Made by a program: the position numbers and the translations under genes. The notes beneath the pieces are model-generated. The model ran no database searches, was not told the origin of the DNA, and saw nothing but the letters and a program-made list of their open reading frames with translations. Shown here one piece after another: positions 1-10,891 of a DNA stretch of 64,000 bases. This DNA is from Chitinophaga eiseniae (GTDB lineage: Bacteria > Bacteroidota > Bacteroidia > Chitinophagales > Chitinophagaceae). The stretch spans positions 124,001 through 188,000 of the forward strand of contig NZ_FUWZ01000001.1 of the NCBI RefSeq assembly GCF_900167135.1, read 5' to 3'. Positions within the stretch are counted from its first letter, which is position 1. Every line of letters begins with the position of its first letter.

Positions 1-324
1 GTGGTGAACTGGTATAAAAAATACCGCGACATTCTCAATACCGATGTAATGCATCTCCGCCGCCCCGATGGCCGCGACTGGGATGGAATCATGCATATCA
101 GTTCCTCGCTGCCGCAGAAAGCGATGGTGATGCTGTACAATCCAACAACAACGCCCATTACCCGGGAAATAACACTACCACTGTATTACACCGGACTTAC
201 GCAGTCGGTGAAGATCCGGGAGAAAGAGGGCGCGCCCAAAACGTATACGCTTGACCGTCAGTATACCGCTCATGTGAAAGTGACCATCCCCGCTTCAGGT
301 TATACCTGGCTGGTAGCGGAATAA
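1..324 (+). CDS. C-terminal part of a probable glycoside hydrolase (partial)
   Basis: The reading frame is open at the left edge, so only the last ~107 residues are seen and the GTG at base 1 should not be taken as the true start. The piece opens with a helix-like WYKKYRDIL stretch, then HLRRPDGRDWDG, and finishes in beta-strand-rich sequence (VMLYNP, ITLPLYY, VTIPASGYTW). This looks like the small all-beta C-terminal domain that closes many Bacteroidota glycosidases after the catalytic barrel. It lies 34 bp before a GH29 fucosidase on the same strand, so it probably belongs to the same glycan-degradation operon. The enzyme family cannot be fixed without the upstream catalytic domain; a clan GH-D enzyme is a guess from memory of similar tails. 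Confidence 0.6.
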   Translation: MVNWYKKYRDILNTDVMHLRRPDGRDWDGIMHISSSLPQKAMVMLYNPTTTPITREITLPLYYTGLTQSVKIREKEGAPKTYTLDRQYTAHVKVTIPASGYTWLVAE

Positions 325-358
325 ACATCCATTAATACAAATCCTTTAATTACGATTT

Positions 359-1702
359 ATGAAGAAACTGACATTCGCCGTTATTACCCTGCTGTGTTGC
401 CTGCAGATACAGGCGCAGGCGCAGAAAAAGATCTTCAGCGAGACACCGGAGCAAATGGAAAAACGGCTGTCCTGGTGGGTGCACGACCGCTTCGGGATGT
501 TTATCCACTGGGGACTGTATTCCCTGCCTGCCCGTCACGAGTGGATCAAAAATTATGAGCGCATTACCGATAGTGCTTATCAGAAATACTTCGACAACTT
601 CGATCCGGACCTGTACAACCCACGCGAATGGGCGCGCATGGCGAAAGCGGCCGGCATGAAGTATGCGGTGATCACCACCAAACACCACGAAGGCTTTTGT
701 CTCTTCGATTCCAAATACACTGATTACAAGGCCACAAAGACCCTCATCAAAAAAGACCTGGTCAGGGAATGGGTGGGTGCTTTCAGGGCGGAAGGGCTGA
801 AAGTAGGATTTTACTATTCACTGATTGACTGGCATCATCCTGACTTTACCATTGACCGGGTGCATCCGCAGCGTGTCAGCGACCCGAAAGAATATGAACG
901 GATCAATAAAGGCCGTGATATGGAGAAGTACCGCACTTACCTGTTTAACCAGGTACGGGAACTGATGACCAATTATGGTAAGATTGATATGCTGTGGACG
1001 GACTTTTCCTACCCGGGTGCAAACGGAAAAGATCACAATGACTGGAATTCTGTGGAACTGCTGAAAATGGTGCGCAAATTGCAGCCTGGCATTATTGTCA
1101 ATGATCGTCTCGATCTCGGCGAATATGACGATGGCGGTGATTTTGTGACACCGGAGCAGTACAAAGTATCCGAGTGGCCTACCCGTAACGGTAAGCGCAT
1201 ACACTGGGAAACCTGCCAGACTTTCTCCGGTTCATGGGGGTATTACCGTGATGAGACCAGCTGGAAAGATAACAAGCAGCTGCTGGTATTGCTGATCGAG
1301 ACGGTGAGTAAAGGGGGCAATCTGTTGCTGAATGTGGGGCCGACTTCCCGCGGACTGTTCGATGCCCGCGCACAGGAACGGTTACATGGCATGGGGGAAT
1401 GGATGAAAGTCAACGGCCGCGCTATTTATGGCTGTACAGAGGCGCCTGCCGGTATTCAGCGGCCGGATAATACCCTGCTCACATATAATCCCGACACCAA
1501 AAGGTTGTATGTGCACCTGCTCGATTATCCGTTACAACGCATAGAGTTGCCGGGACTGAAAGGAAAAGTAAAATATGCCCAGTTCCTGCACGATGGCTCT
1601 GAACTGAAAATGAAAGACACTGATAAAGGCGGACTGGCGATTGATGTGCCTGTACGCAAACCGGACGTGGAAATCCCGGTAATCGAGCTGATGCTGGAGT
1701 AG
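359..1702 (+). CDS. Secreted alpha-L-fucosidase, GH29
   Basis: A 447-residue exported enzyme that should release terminal alpha-L-fucose. A signal peptide (MKKLTFAVITLLCCLQIQAQAQ) precedes the GH29 barrel. Family motifs are RFGMFIHWGLYS (residues 44-55), ITTKHHEGFCLF (105-116), GFYYSLIDWHHPD (150-162) and MLWTDFSYP (211-219). Asp215 in WTDF is the expected catalytic nucleophile. Later SKGGNLLLNVGP is also a GH29 signature. The tail after about residue 370 is a short beta domain. It follows the preceding glycosidase by 34 bp and ends in a strong hairpin terminator, so it closes that transcript. A second, longer GH29 gene lies at 9028. Linkage preference cannot be read from the sequence. Confidence 0.95.
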   Translation: MKKLTFAVITLLCCLQIQAQAQKKIFSETPEQMEKRLSWWVHDRFGMFIHWGLYSLPARHEWIKNYERITDSAYQKYFDNFDPDLYNPREWARMAKAAGMKYAVITTKHHEGFCLFDSKYTDYKATKTLIKKDLVREWVGAFRAEGLKVGFYYSLIDWHHPDFTIDRVHPQRVSDPKEYERINKGRDMEKYRTYLFNQVRELMTNYGKIDMLWTDFSYPGANGKDHNDWNSVELLKMVRKLQPGIIVNDRLDLGEYDDGGDFVTPEQYKVSEWPTRNGKRIHWETCQTFSGSWGYYRDETSWKDNKQLLVLLIETVSKGGNLLLNVGPTSRGLFDARAQERLHGMGEWMKVNGRAIYGCTEAPAGIQRPDNTLLTYNPDTKRLYVHLLDYPLQRIELPGLKGKVKYAQFLHDGSELKMKDTDKGGLAIDVPVRKPDVEIPVIELMLE

Positions 1703-1730
1703 TCCGGCAGAAATAAGCAATGAGTATGAA

Positions 1731-1778
1731 AACGCAAAAGCGGAGGGTACAATAAGCCTTCCGCTTTTTGCGTTTTTT
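1731..1778 (+). terminator. Rho-independent terminator after GH29
   Basis: A near-perfect inverted repeat, AACGCAAAAGCGGAGGG (1731-1747) against CCTTCCGCTTTTTGCGTT (1757-1774), with a 9-nt loop and a run of T at 1771-1778. The stem carries the AGCGGAnG core also seen in palindromes at 41636, 46808 and 51783. Confidence 0.85.
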
Positions 1779-2671
1779 CAGTTATTAGAAAAAACCCTTC
1801 TTTTTGTGAGAAAAGATATTATTTTTATTGTACCATTTCTTTTTTGTTAAACATTCGGAATGAAGCTATCAGCCGGGATCGGGAAGATATCTCCGGCGCA
1901 ACGGACATCATCCGGCTTCAACACACCATTATCGCAGGGAAGGTCCTAATGTCATCAACACAGCAATGGGAAAAACCATATCCGTATCATCAATTCGCCG
2001 GACACAACCAACTATCAGGTATCTGTGCAGGTTTCCGCTGTTAACGGGAACGCCTGTATCAGCTGCAGAAAAGGATGGCGGAAGAAACACTAAAACCATT
2101 AAAACCATATTTGCCCGGATGTTTTGTCAACAGGTTGCCGGGGGCCAATGAAGTAAAAAGTATACAGGATTGTAAGGTTGTCAGAGTCGTAATCAGCCAG
2201 ACTGCGTGATGGTTAAAAGCAGAAAAACCCTGTTGGTTTTCCGGAATATCCAGCCAACCGTTCCGAAGAACTGAAATTTGAAAAAATAGGAGAGGCGGTT
2301 TAAAAATGTACAGAAATGGTTAAAATATAATATATATGATTAAGTATAATTTGTTAGAATTGCAAAAATAGGCGGCTTTCAAAAAGCTGATAACTAGTTG
2401 ATTGTAATTCAGTTAATCCTTAATTTATTGATTTAAACCACGTTAATAGTTAGTTTTTACTCTAATATAGAACAAATTGTATATTAATATTTATTGAAAA
2501 ACCATATACGTATCCGATTGACTGCTGCTAGTAATTGTATCAAATTTGTTTGGGGTATGGAAACCGTGTGAACTTTCCATTATGCAAAATATTCAGCCAT
2601 ACCAGCTTCCAGACTTACGGTTAAAAATGGAAGATTTTCATACGAAATATACATAACCCAAAAGGAATAAT
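1779..2671. other. Long non-coding gap, AT-rich toward the regulator gene
   Basis: About 890 bp without a convincing gene. Around 1942-2095 one plus-strand frame reads like protein (SPDTTNYQVSVQVSAVNGN) but has no good start and meets stops, so it may be a relic; I cannot name its source. From about 2280 to 2670 the DNA becomes very rich in A and T, unlike the flanking GH genes, and probably holds the promoter and leader of the regulator at 2672. No clear TAnnTTTG promoter was found. Confidence 0.4.
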
Positions 2672-3274
2672 ATGAAAAAAGTGGGGCCTATAAATGCTGG
2701 TCATTTAGGAGAAGGGGAAGTTTATGAGGTTGCAGCATTGCATAGCGAATCAACGAACATGTTACAACAATTAGCTAAAGATATCTGTAACCTTGTTTTT
2801 ATGGATATAGAGATACCCGGATTGACTGCGATTGAGGCTGCCAGTATTGTAAAAGCTGCGTATCCCGACATAAACGTGATTTTACTGACTTTAAATGAGA
2901 AAGGTAAATCCCTGACAGAGATGCCCGCGCGGGAGGAAGGTCTGGCGGTAGACCACATACCGCCTGTGTCATTGTCAGAGTTTATATCGCAGGTTTACGA
3001 GACAGCGCTACAGTCCAATATGGTAGCAGTAAACAAGGTATTGGCGTTTTTCCGGAAAGAACGCGGAAATGCTCATGACCCCTATGGGTTATCACCCCGT
3101 GAAAAAGAAATCCTGCGTTGCCTGGTGAATGGTGATACCTACAAGCAGATTGCCGAACACTGTCATATCAGTGTGGGGACCGTCCGCTCGCATATCATGA
3201 ACATCTACCGTAAACTTGACGTGAATTCCCGGTCCAATGCCATTGTAAAAGCCATGAAAGAACGGCTGGTGTGA
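2672..3274 (+). CDS. Orphan LuxR/NarL-type response regulator with degenerate receiver
   Basis: A 200-residue probable transcription regulator. The N-terminal half resembles a receiver domain: LVFMDIEIPG keeps the phospho-acceptor-like Asp45, and the LLTLNE strand is present. The acidic pair normally found at the start of the domain is missing, and the conserved Lys near residue 95 is replaced in AVDHIPPVS. The C-terminal half (about 138-198) is a clear LuxR HTH: LSPREKEILRCLVNG, KQIAEHCHISVGTVRSHI, IYRKLDV. AGGA sits about 9 bp before the ATG. No histidine kinase is adjacent. It lies between two glycosidase transcripts and may control them, possibly without phosphorylation; that is inference. 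Confidence 0.85.
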   Translation: MKKVGPINAGHLGEGEVYEVAALHSESTNMLQQLAKDICNLVFMDIEIPGLTAIEAASIVKAAYPDINVILLTLNEKGKSLTEMPAREEGLAVDHIPPVSLSEFISQVYETALQSNMVAVNKVLAFFRKERGNAHDPYGLSPREKEILRCLVNGDTYKQIAEHCHISVGTVRSHIMNIYRKLDVNSRSNAIVKAMKERLV

Positions 3275-4001
3275 ACTTTTACCGGTTAAACTGACCAGTG
3301 CCAACAACGCACAATTGCCTGTGCCCGACGTGCTGCTATCATTAGTGGAAATGTGAATGCCCAACCTGGAGCCTGTGCCTGATTCCCTCAATGGAAACCG
3401 AACCTTTAACACGCATCAGTTAAGGTAGTGACATCTGTAAAGCCCTGCACTTGTGCCTGATCCTTCTCCGTGATAAAACCGAAATGTGCTCATCCGACAT
3501 GCCGCTGTGTGTCGGGACGGAGCGTGCTATGCGCCAGATAGCCGATCTGCGGCAGGCTATCTTTATCCTGTACCCGCCATTGATACAGCAGAGAAAAGTG
3601 AGGCAGAACAGATAAAAAGTACAGGGCGCCCGACAGGTTAGCAGGAGGAAAACGACGGACACAACGTTGGGGGGATAGCCGACAGGCATCTTCTCCGCTG
3701 CTGCCTTCGCTGCAATCTCCACCCAGCAGGCGAATCAGCGGGAATCACGGCCATCACAGTTTAAAAACTACCGATAAAAGACAAAATAATAGTGAAAGTT
3801 ATGCAACCGTTTGCATAACTTTCACTATTCTATTTTAAACCTGTTGCCAAAGCACGTTATGAAGAAAAAACAGCAGCAGGGAAAATAGCGCAGCAACCAA
3901 ATTCAGACAGCTTTTGGAACACCGTGATACAATGAACTGCCATGAAAGGCCCGCGCCGGAAATGGCCGTAGCGGCGTTTCTTTTGACCAACAACAACAGT
4001 T
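3275..4001. other. Intergenic region without a recognisable gene
   Basis: About 730 bp between the regulator and the GH2 gene. Short open frames exist on both strands, but none has a good ribosome site or protein-like composition. The phrase TGTGCCTGAT recurs near 3376 and 3452. The only strong structure is the inverted repeat at 3788-3829. The last ~170 bp must contain the promoter of the GH2-GH95-GH29-GH36 run; no consensus match was seen. Confidence 0.4.
3788..3829. promoter_or_regulatory. Perfect 19-bp inverted repeat upstream of the GH operon
   Basis: AATAGTGAAAGTTATGCAA (3788-3806) is followed by the loop CCGT and its exact complement TTGCATAACTTTCACTATT (3811-3829). The stem is AT-rich, and the flank after it (CTATTTTAAA) is not a proper T-run, so it is a poor intrinsic terminator. 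It lies 172 bp before the GH2 start. Possible roles are a large operator for a dimeric regulator, an RNA hairpin in the leader, or the residue of a mobile element. Confidence 0.6.
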
Positions 4002-6479
4002 ATGAAAAGAACAGGATTCTGGTGGATGTTATGGTGCCTGTTATCAGGCAGTTTTCTTTGTCAGGCGCAGCAATCAACCCGCCTTACACAGCACTGGGAG
4101 TATCTCCGGGGAGACCTCGGCGGTATCTGGGAAGCCGTCAGGCCCGTTGCCGCAGGCAGCCCCGAATCTGTGCCGCTGTGGCAACAGGTAACTCTGCCAC
4201 ACTGCTTCAACGCCACGGATGCCGTGAGCCCGGAAGAAAACTACTACGAAGGGCCCGGCTGGTACCGCACCCTGCTGGACATCAACAACCCTTATACAAA
4301 TGGCCGTACGCTGCTGCATTTTGAAGGCGCGGGACAAAAGACGGCTGTATATGTCTATACAACGAAGGTGACCACCCATACCGGCGGCTATGATGAATGG
4401 ACGGCGGATATCACCGAAGCGGTGCGGCAGTTCCTTCAATCGCCGGAAGCCAAACGTTTCAAAGGGAAAGTACCGGTGTCCGTCCGCTGTGACAATACCC
4501 GCGACCTGGAAATGATCCCCTCCGACATGTCGGACTTTAACGTGTACGGCGGACTATATCGTTATGTCAATCTCGTTTATGCGCCGGCGTTATCCTTCGA
4601 AACCTTTCATCTACAAGCGGTCACCGACGCCGCCGGTAACAAAGGCACGCTGAACGTCAGCGCCGCTTTCCGTAACCCGGGCAACATCTCCCGCGGCACG
4701 CTGGAGCTCCGCCTGCTCGACCCGCAACAGAAAATCGTAAAAGAAATCCGGCAGGACATCGACATAAAAACCGGAGAACAACCACTGGCTGTCATCTCCC
4801 TGAAAAAACCAATACAGTGGTCACCCGGTCAGCCCAGCCTGTACACCGTGGAAGCCCGCCTTACCTCCACCGCCGGCACTGCCGGATGGAAAGACCATAC
4901 CGGCTTCCGCCACTTTGAATTTATAAAACAGGGACCTTTCCTGCTCAACGGCAAACGGTTGCTGCTGCACGGGACCCATCGCCATGAAGATCATGCCGGC
5001 GTAGCCGCCGCGATGACAGAAGACATGGTCCGCAGGGAAATGCTGCTCATTAAAAATATGGGCGCCAATTTTATCCGGCTTGGCCACTACCAGCAATCAC
5101 GCATCGTATTGCAGTTGTGCGACAGCCTGGGCATCCTGGTATGGGAAGAAATACCCTGGTGCAGAGGCGGACTGGGGGGAGATACCTACAAAGAACAGGC
5201 ACGCAGGATGCTGACAAATATGATCAGCCAGCATCGTAACCATCCGGCTGTTATCCTGTGGGGACTGGGCAATGAAAACGACTGGCCCGGTGATTTTCCC
5301 GAATTTGATAAAGAGAAGATCCGCGCTTTTATGTCGGAACTAAATACCATGGCGCATCAGCAGGATAGCACGCGCAAAACTACTATCCGCCGCTGCGATT
5401 TCTGTAAAGACATCGTGGACGTATACTCGCCTTCCATCTGGGCCGGCTGGTACCGTGGCCGCTATACGGAATACAAAACCGAAAGCCTGAAAGAGATAGC
5501 CCGCGTACCTCATTTCTTTCATGCTGAATGGGGCGCCGACAGTCATCAGGGCCGCTTTGCAGAAGAGCCGGAACAGTTTATCAAACAAGTGGCTACCGGC
5601 AAAGGCGCCGACGAACGCAGCGGCGATTTCGCCCTCACCGGCGGCAACGCCAGGGCCTCTAAAGATGGCGACTGGTCAGAGTCTTACGCGGTGAACCTGG
5701 TGGACTGGCACCTGAAAGAACAGGAAACCATGCCTCAGCTGACCGGCACCGCTTACTGGGTGTTCAAAGATTTCTCCACGCCGCTGCGGCCGGAAAACCC
5801 GGTGCCTTATGTCAATCAGAAAGGCATCGTGGCCCGCGATCTTACCCCCAAAGAAATATACTACGTGTTCCAGTCGTACTGGACGGAAGCGCCCATGGCA
5901 CATATCTACGGCCACGGCTGGCCCATACGCTGGGGCAGGGAAGGAGAAACCAAAGAGATACGCGTATACTCCAACTGCACGGAAGCAGAACTGTTTGTCA
6001 ACGGCAAAAGCGCCGGTGTCAGAAAACGCAACAGCCAGGACTTTCCCGCTGCCGGCCTGCGCTGGCAGGCGCCGCTGCAAACAGGCGACAACCGCATAAA
6101 AGTGGTGGCCCGGAAGGGAAAACATACCATCACTGATGAAGTTACCTGGCAATACCAGACCGCCACATGGTCTGCCCCCGTGAAACTGATACTGGAAGAA
6201 GATAAAACCTTTACCGGCGATCAACTCCGTAAAGTGCGCGTAAAAGCTGTAGATGAAAAGGGGGTGCTGTGCCTCGATGCGGCCAACGAGATCACCTTTT
6301 CACTGGCAGGAGATGGTCGGCTGATCGTCGATCAGGGCACTGCCAGCGGTTCCCGGAAAGTACAGCTGGCTAACGGTCAGGCCTGTATTTTTCTGCGTAC
6401 CGCCAACGGCTCCGGCACAGCGGCAGTAGCTGCTACGGCGAAAGGAATGACCTCCGGCATCACTACCATTACCTATTAA
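4002..6479 (+). CDS. Secreted GH2 beta-galactosidase-type glycosidase
   Basis: An 825-residue exported GH2 enzyme. A signal peptide ends near residue 22 (SFLCQAQQ). Next come the sugar-binding jelly roll (about 30-195, with GPGWYR), an Ig-like domain (about 198-305) and the TIM barrel (about 310-610). The acid/base is Glu425 in GLGNEND and the nucleophile Glu509 in [24 protein letters not shown] is typical of Bacteroidota GH2 proteins. The tail (about 640-825) has a DUF4982-like module and an Ig/invasin-like domain. Substrate is most likely a beta-galactoside, but GH2 also contains glucuronidases and mannosidases. It is first in a tight run with GH95, GH29 and GH36-like genes, so beta-galactose exposed after defucosylation is a reasonable target. 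Confidence 0.9.
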   Translation: MKRTGFWWMLWCLLSGSFLCQAQQSTRLTQHWEYLRGDLGGIWEAVRPVAAGSPESVPLWQQVTLPHCFNATDAVSPEENYYEGPGWYRTLLDINNPYTNGRTLLHFEGAGQKTAVYVYTTKVTTHTGGYDEWTADITEAVRQFLQSPEAKRFKGKVPVSVRCDNTRDLEMIPSDMSDFNVYGGLYRYVNLVYAPALSFETFHLQAVTDAAGNKGTLNVSAAFRNPGNISRGTLELRLLDPQQKIVKEIRQDIDIKTGEQPLAVISLKKPIQWSPGQPSLYTVEARLTSTAGTAGWKDHTGFRHFEFIKQGPFLLNGKRLLLHGTHRHEDHAGVAAAMTEDMVRREMLLIKNMGANFIRLGHYQQSRIVLQLCDSLGILVWEEIPWCRGGLGGDTYKEQARRMLTNMISQHRNHPAVILWGLGNENDWPGDFPEFDKEKIRAFMSELNTMAHQQDSTRKTTIRRCDFCKDIVDVYSPSIWAGWYRGRYTEYKTESLKEIARVPHFFHAEWGADSHQGRFAEEPEQFIKQVATGKGADERSGDFALTGGNARASKDGDWSESYAVNLVDWHLKEQETMPQLTGTAYWVFKDFSTPLRPENPVPYVNQKGIVARDLTPKEIYYVFQSYWTEAPMAHIYGHGWPIRWGREGETKEIRVYSNCTEAELFVNGKSAGVRKRNSQDFPAAGLRWQAPLQTGDNRIKVVARKGKHTITDEVTWQYQTATWSAPVKLILEEDKTFTGDQLRKVRVKAVDEKGVLCLDAANEITFSLAGDGRLIVDQGTASGSRKVQLANGQACIFLRTANGSGTAAVAATAKGMTSGITTITY

Positions 6480-6502
6480 CTGTATTCAAACACGACGTGC
6501 TC

Positions 6503-9031
6503 ATGAAAAAAATTTTTACCGGAATAGGGCTGCTGATTTTTTCGTGGCAGGCGCATGCCGCCACTCCGGCCGATTCCCTGCTGAAGCTCTGGTACAAACA
6601 ACCTGCCCGGCAATGGGTGGAAGCGCTGCCCGTAGGCAACGGCCGTATAGGCGCCATGGTCTTCGGCGGCGTACAGAAAGAAGAGCTGCAACTCAATGAA
6701 GGTTTCCTTTGGTCCGGCACACCGCGCAACGGCGATAACCCGCTGGCCAAAGAAACACTGCCGCAGATGCGCCAGCTGCTCAATGAAGGCAAATACAAAG
6801 AAGCCGATAAGCTGGCCAAAAAAATGATGGGCACCTATAGTGCTCGCTACATCACACTGGGCAGCCTCTTTATCGAAAACGACGTACCCCGGGAAGCAGA
6901 CAGCTACCGCCGTGAGCTGGACCTCAACCGCGGCGTCAGCAAAGTTTCCTACACGGCAGATGGCGTACATTATACCCGGGAAGTCTTTTCCAGTTACCCC
7001 GCCCAGCTGCTGGTTATCCGCTACACCGCCAGTAAACCGGGCATGTTGCGCTTCCACACCACCTTCGCTAACGTGATGCCACATACGAACAAAGCGGTCA
7101 ATAATCACTACCTCGTGATGAAAGGCCGCTGTCCGGAATATGTGGCCAGCCGCCCCTATGAAGCCAAACAGATCGTTTACGGCGATAAAGGCATCAATTA
7201 CGAAGTGCATATAGATGCCCGCAGCAGCGGCGGTAAAATAACCGCCGATACCGCAGGGATCACCGTAAACGGTGCTACGGAGGCGGTGTTGCTGGTGTCT
7301 GTTGGTACCAGCTACAAAAGCCCGGAAGACTGGGCCGGAGACCCTGCCGCTGCAGCCGCCGCTCCGCTGAAGAAAGCACAGGGCGCCGCCTACACTTCAT
7401 TACTGAACAACCATCTTGCAGATTATCAGCGGCTGTTCAGTAAAGTGGCGCTGGACCTGGGCACCGACGGCGGCGAACAACTGCCCACCGATGAACGCCT
7501 GAAGGTATACACCAGCAACGGCGGTAACCGCGATCCGCAGCTGACCACCCTGTTGTACCAATACGGCCGCTACCTGATGATCGCCGGTTCCCGTAAAGGC
7601 GGTCCTGCACTTAGCCTGCAAGGCTTATGGAATAAGGAGATGCAGCCGCCATGGGGCTCCAACTACACCATCAATATCAATACGGAAATGAATTACTGGC
7701 CTTCCGAAACGGCCAACCTGTCGGAGTGCGGCCAGCCATTGTTTGACTTCATCCACAAGATGGCTAAACGCGGACGTGTAACCGCAGCCGTTAATTACGG
7801 CGCTTCCGGCTGGACCGCCCATCATAACACAGACATCTGGGCGATGACCAATCCGGTCGGCGGCTTCGATTTCAGCGACCCCAACGGAAATCCTAAATGG
7901 GCAATATGGCCCATGGGCGGGGCCTGGCTGAGTCGTCACCTGTGGGAACACTACCTGTTCACCGGCAATAAAAAACAGCTGGAACAGATGTATCCCGACC
8001 TGAAAGGCGCTGCTGAATTCATGCTCGACTGGCTCATTAAAAATGATAAAGGGCAGTGGGTCACCAATCCCTCCACTACTCCTGAAAACAATTTCCTGAT
8101 TGACGGAAAAAGGGAGGGTTCCGTGAGCATTGCTACCACCATGGACCTGTCTATCATCCATGATCTGTTTACCAATACCCTGCGCGCCGCGGCAGTATTG
8201 GGCAAGGACGCCGAACTCGCCGCAAAAATAAAAGACCGGATGAAAGATATATTCCCTTTCCAGGTAGGACAATACGGTCAGCTGCAGGAGTGGTATAAAG
8301 ACTGGGACGATCCGAAAGACAATCACCGTCACGTATCCCACGTGTACGGCCTCTTCCCGGGTAATTTTATTAATCCGCGCAGAGACACGGTACTCGCGGC
8401 GGCGGCTAAACGCAGTTTACTGATGCGGGGTGATGGCGGAACCGGCTGGTCTAAATCCTGGAAGATCAACTGGTGGGCGCGCCTCGAAGACGGCAATCAC
8501 GCCTATACGATGCTGAACAAACAGCTGTTCCTCGCCGGCGGCCAGGAAGTGAGCGTAGCTGATAACAGCGGCGGATCTTATCCTAACCTGTTCGATGCGC
8601 ATCCGCCCTTCCAGATAGACGGCAACTTTGGCGTTACCTCCGGTATTACCGAGATGCTGGTACAGAGTCACGACGGTGTGGTGCACCTGTTGCCCGCGCT
8701 GCCGGACGCATGGCCTTCCGGCAGTGTCAAAGGCCTGAAAGCGCGGGGCGGCTTTGAAGTTGATATAGCATGGAAAAATGGGCGGCTTGTCCATGCGACA
8801 GTACATTCCCTGCTGGGAGGCAACCTGCGCATCCGCACAGCAAAACCGGTGCAGGTGAACGGTACAGCCATGCAGCCTGCGGTGGGCGACAACAGCAATT
8901 CATTTTATCCACTACCCATACCGGTAAAAACCGAGGTGAAAGATGCGTCTAAACTGGCGGAGCTGTCACTCAAAAAAGTATATGAATACGATGTGCCCAC
9001 GGTAGCAGGTAAAACCTATGACATCCGATGA
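6503..9031 (+). CDS. Secreted alpha-L-fucosidase, GH95
   Basis: An enzyme of 842 residues, expected to act mainly on alpha-1,2-linked fucose, the usual GH95 activity. I chose the ATG at 6503 over the in-frame GTG at 6497, because [19 protein letters not shown] then forms a normal signal peptide. Family landmarks in order are [29 protein letters not shown], a region around [54 protein letters not shown] and [13 protein letters not shown]. Length and the beta-sandwich / alpha-barrel / beta layout match the family. It starts 23 bp after GH2 and its stop overlaps the next start, so translation is probably coupled. Confidence 0.95.
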   Translation: MKKIFTGIGLLIFSWQAHAATPADSLLKLWYKQPARQWVEALPVGNGRIGAMVFGGVQKEELQLNEGFLWSGTPRNGDNPLAKETLPQMRQLLNEGKYKEADKLAKKMMGTYSARYITLGSLFIENDVPREADSYRRELDLNRGVSKVSYTADGVHYTREVFSSYPAQLLVIRYTASKPGMLRFHTTFANVMPHTNKAVNNHYLVMKGRCPEYVASRPYEAKQIVYGDKGINYEVHIDARSSGGKITADTAGITVNGATEAVLLVSVGTSYKSPEDWAGDPAAAAAAPLKKAQGAAYTSLLNNHLADYQRLFSKVALDLGTDGGEQLPTDERLKVYTSNGGNRDPQLTTLLYQYGRYLMIAGSRKGGPALSLQGLWNKEMQPPWGSNYTININTEMNYWPSETANLSECGQPLFDFIHKMAKRGRVTAAVNYGASGWTAHHNTDIWAMTNPVGGFDFSDPNGNPKWAIWPMGGAWLSRHLWEHYLFTGNKKQLEQMYPDLKGAAEFMLDWLIKNDKGQWVTNPSTTPENNFLIDGKREGSVSIATTMDLSIIHDLFTNTLRAAAVLGKDAELAAKIKDRMKDIFPFQVGQYGQLQEWYKDWDDPKDNHRHVSHVYGLFPGNFINPRRDTVLAAAAKRSLLMRGDGGTGWSKSWKINWWARLEDGNHAYTMLNKQLFLAGGQEVSVADNSGGSYPNLFDAHPPFQIDGNFGVTSGITEMLVQSHDGVVHLLPALPDAWPSGSVKGLKARGGFEVDIAWKNGRLVHATVHSLLGGNLRIRTAKPVQVNGTAMQPAVGDNSNSFYPLPIPVKTEVKDASKLAELSLKKVYEYDVPTVAGKTYDIR

Positions 9032-10887
9032 GTTTCAGAACAACGATATTCAGTATAGCCGTTGGCGTTGTATCCGCTACTGCCACGGCGCAGGTGAAAG
9101 GCGATGACGATGGCATCCTCGCCCAGAAAGCCGCCAGCCGTGATAAAGCTGCCATTGATTCGGCGGTACATGGCTGGTGGACTGCCTCCATGAAAACCCA
9201 TGACCAGCGCATCGCCTGGTGGCGGGAAGCACGCTTCGGCTGCTTTATCCACTGGGGCGTATACTCGGTGCCCGGTGGCGAATGGAACGGCAAAAAGGTG
9301 GAAGGTTATGCCGAACACCTGATGCGGAAAGAAAAAATCGGCCGGCAGGAGTATGCGGAGAAACTGATACAATACTTTAACCCGGCACACTTCGATGCCG
9401 ACGCCTGGGTGAAAATGATCCGTGATGCAGGCATGCGCTATCTCATTATTACGGCCAAACATCACGATGGCGTGGCGATGTATCCCACTGCTATCGGAGA
9501 TTACAGCATCCGTCAATCGCCTTTTAAACAAGACCCGATGGCGGCGCTGTCGGCCGCCTGTAAAAAGTACGGTATCCGTTTCGGCTTTTATTATTCGCAT
9601 GCTTTTGACTGGGAACATCCGGACGCTCCCGGTAATGACTGGGACTATCATAATCCCGGCGGGGACAAAAACCTGTATGGCGGTACCAACTGGTACGACG
9701 CTCATCCGGAGCTGCTACCTAAAGCTGTGCAGTATGTCAACGAAAAAGCTATTCCGCAGATACACGAGCTGCTGCGCAAATATCATCCGGACATCCTCTG
9801 GTTTGATACGCCGCACAAGCTGCCACTGAGTGAGAACATCCGTATCCTGGAAGCCATTCGTGCGGTAGACGACCAGGTGGTGGTCAACGGAAGGCTGGCC
9901 CGCACGAGCGCCATTTCCTTCGGCGATTATAAGAACACTTCCGACCGGCCGGCGGAGTTTTACCCTGTAAGCGGCGATTGGGAAGCGATTCCCACGACCA
10001 ACGAATCATATGGGTATTCCCGTTATGACAGCAGTCATAAACCGGTAGGTTTCTTCATCCGCCTGATGGCCAAGGCAGCCGCAAAAGGCGGGAACCTGCT
10101 GATGAACATCGGCCCGGAAGGCGATGGCTCCATAGACCCACGGGATACTTTGATCCTGCACGGTATTGGCGGCTGGATGCAGCAGAACGGGGAGAGTATC
10201 TACGGCACTACTGCTACGCCGCTGCCGGCGCAACCCTGGGGCGAAAGCACCCGCAAAGGCAATAAACTGTACCTGCATGTGTTTCAATGGAACAATCCCT
10301 TATATGTAGGCGGTTTGTACGGAAACGTGGAAAACGCATACCTGCTGGCTAACAGGCAGCCGGTGAAAGTGACCCGCGTGACCCCGAAAGACCTGAGCAT
10401 CACCCTGCCGGAAACCGCGCCGGACAGTGTGAACAGCGTAATCGTCCTCGAAATGAAAACCATGAAAGGGGATAGCGTGCGGGTATTGGATACCCGCCGT
10501 ATCACCAACGTGCTGCGGGCGTTCGATGCCACACAACACGGCAAAGGTTTCTCCTTCGGCGATGGTAAAAAGGCCGCCTATTATGTATATGGCTGGAAAA
10601 ACACAGACCAGTACCTCAGCTGGAAGGTGCGGACCACCCGCGATGCCGTGTTTAACATTGGCATCAAATACGCTACAGACCAGCCTCCTGGCAACGCCTA
10701 CGAAATCCGTATCGGTAAAAATGTGATCCTGGCGGAGGTGGCCTCCGCCAGGAAAACGGAGATCGTTACACAGGCATTGCAGGAAATAAGACTGCCGGCA
10801 GGAGAATATGAGATCACCATGAAGCCGGCACAGATCAGCGGTCCCGAATTAATGAGACTATTTGAAATCACTATGCAACCAAAATAA
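9028..10887 (+). CDS. Secreted alpha-L-fucosidase, GH29, with C-terminal accessory domains
   Basis: A 619-residue GH29 enzyme whose ATG overlaps the GH95 stop (ATGA). A signal peptide (about 1-22, ending ATATAQ) is followed by the barrel: [19 protein letters not shown] (68-86), [12 protein letters not shown] (141-152), [14 protein letters not shown] (186-199) and [11 protein letters not shown] (256-266). Asp260 is the expected nucleophile. [16 protein letters not shown] is the C-terminal barrel signature. After about residue 400 come a beta domain and then a final ~120-residue beta-rich module that may bind carbohydrate. It is about 170 residues longer than the GH29 protein at 359 and clearly divergent, so the two probably prefer different linkages. 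Confidence 0.95.
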   Translation: MSFRTTIFSIAVGVVSATATAQVKGDDDGILAQKAASRDKAAIDSAVHGWWTASMKTHDQRIAWWREARFGCFIHWGVYSVPGGEWNGKKVEGYAEHLMRKEKIGRQEYAEKLIQYFNPAHFDADAWVKMIRDAGMRYLIITAKHHDGVAMYPTAIGDYSIRQSPFKQDPMAALSAACKKYGIRFGFYYSHAFDWEHPDAPGNDWDYHNPGGDKNLYGGTNWYDAHPELLPKAVQYVNEKAIPQIHELLRKYHPDILWFDTPHKLPLSENIRILEAIRAVDDQVVVNGRLARTSAISFGDYKNTSDRPAEFYPVSGDWEAIPTTNESYGYSRYDSSHKPVGFFIRLMAKAAAKGGNLLMNIGPEGDGSIDPRDTLILHGIGGWMQQNGESIYGTTATPLPAQPWGESTRKGNKLYLHVFQWNNPLYVGGLYGNVENAYLLANRQPVKVTRVTPKDLSITLPETAPDSVNSVIVLEMKTMKGDSVRVLDTRRITNVLRAFDATQHGKGFSFGDGKKAAYYVYGWKNTDQYLSWKVRTTRDAVFNIGIKYATDQPPGNAYEIRIGKNVILAEVASARKTEIVTQALQEIRLPAGEYEITMKPAQISGPELMRLFEITMQPK

Positions 10888-10891
10888 CGTT

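Noticed and set aside
3420..3722. 100-residue minus-strand open frame in the gap before GH2
   Set aside because: Poor composition, no ribosome site and no recognisable family; kept only as part of the described non-coding gap.
3788..3829. Intrinsic terminator
   Set aside because: The stem is AT-rich and there is no proper T-run on either side; a regulatory or repeat role fits better.
3914..4324. 136-residue plus-strand open frame overlapping the GH2 start
   Set aside because: Its second half is an out-of-frame, Arg-rich reading of the GH2 signal peptide and N-terminal domain.
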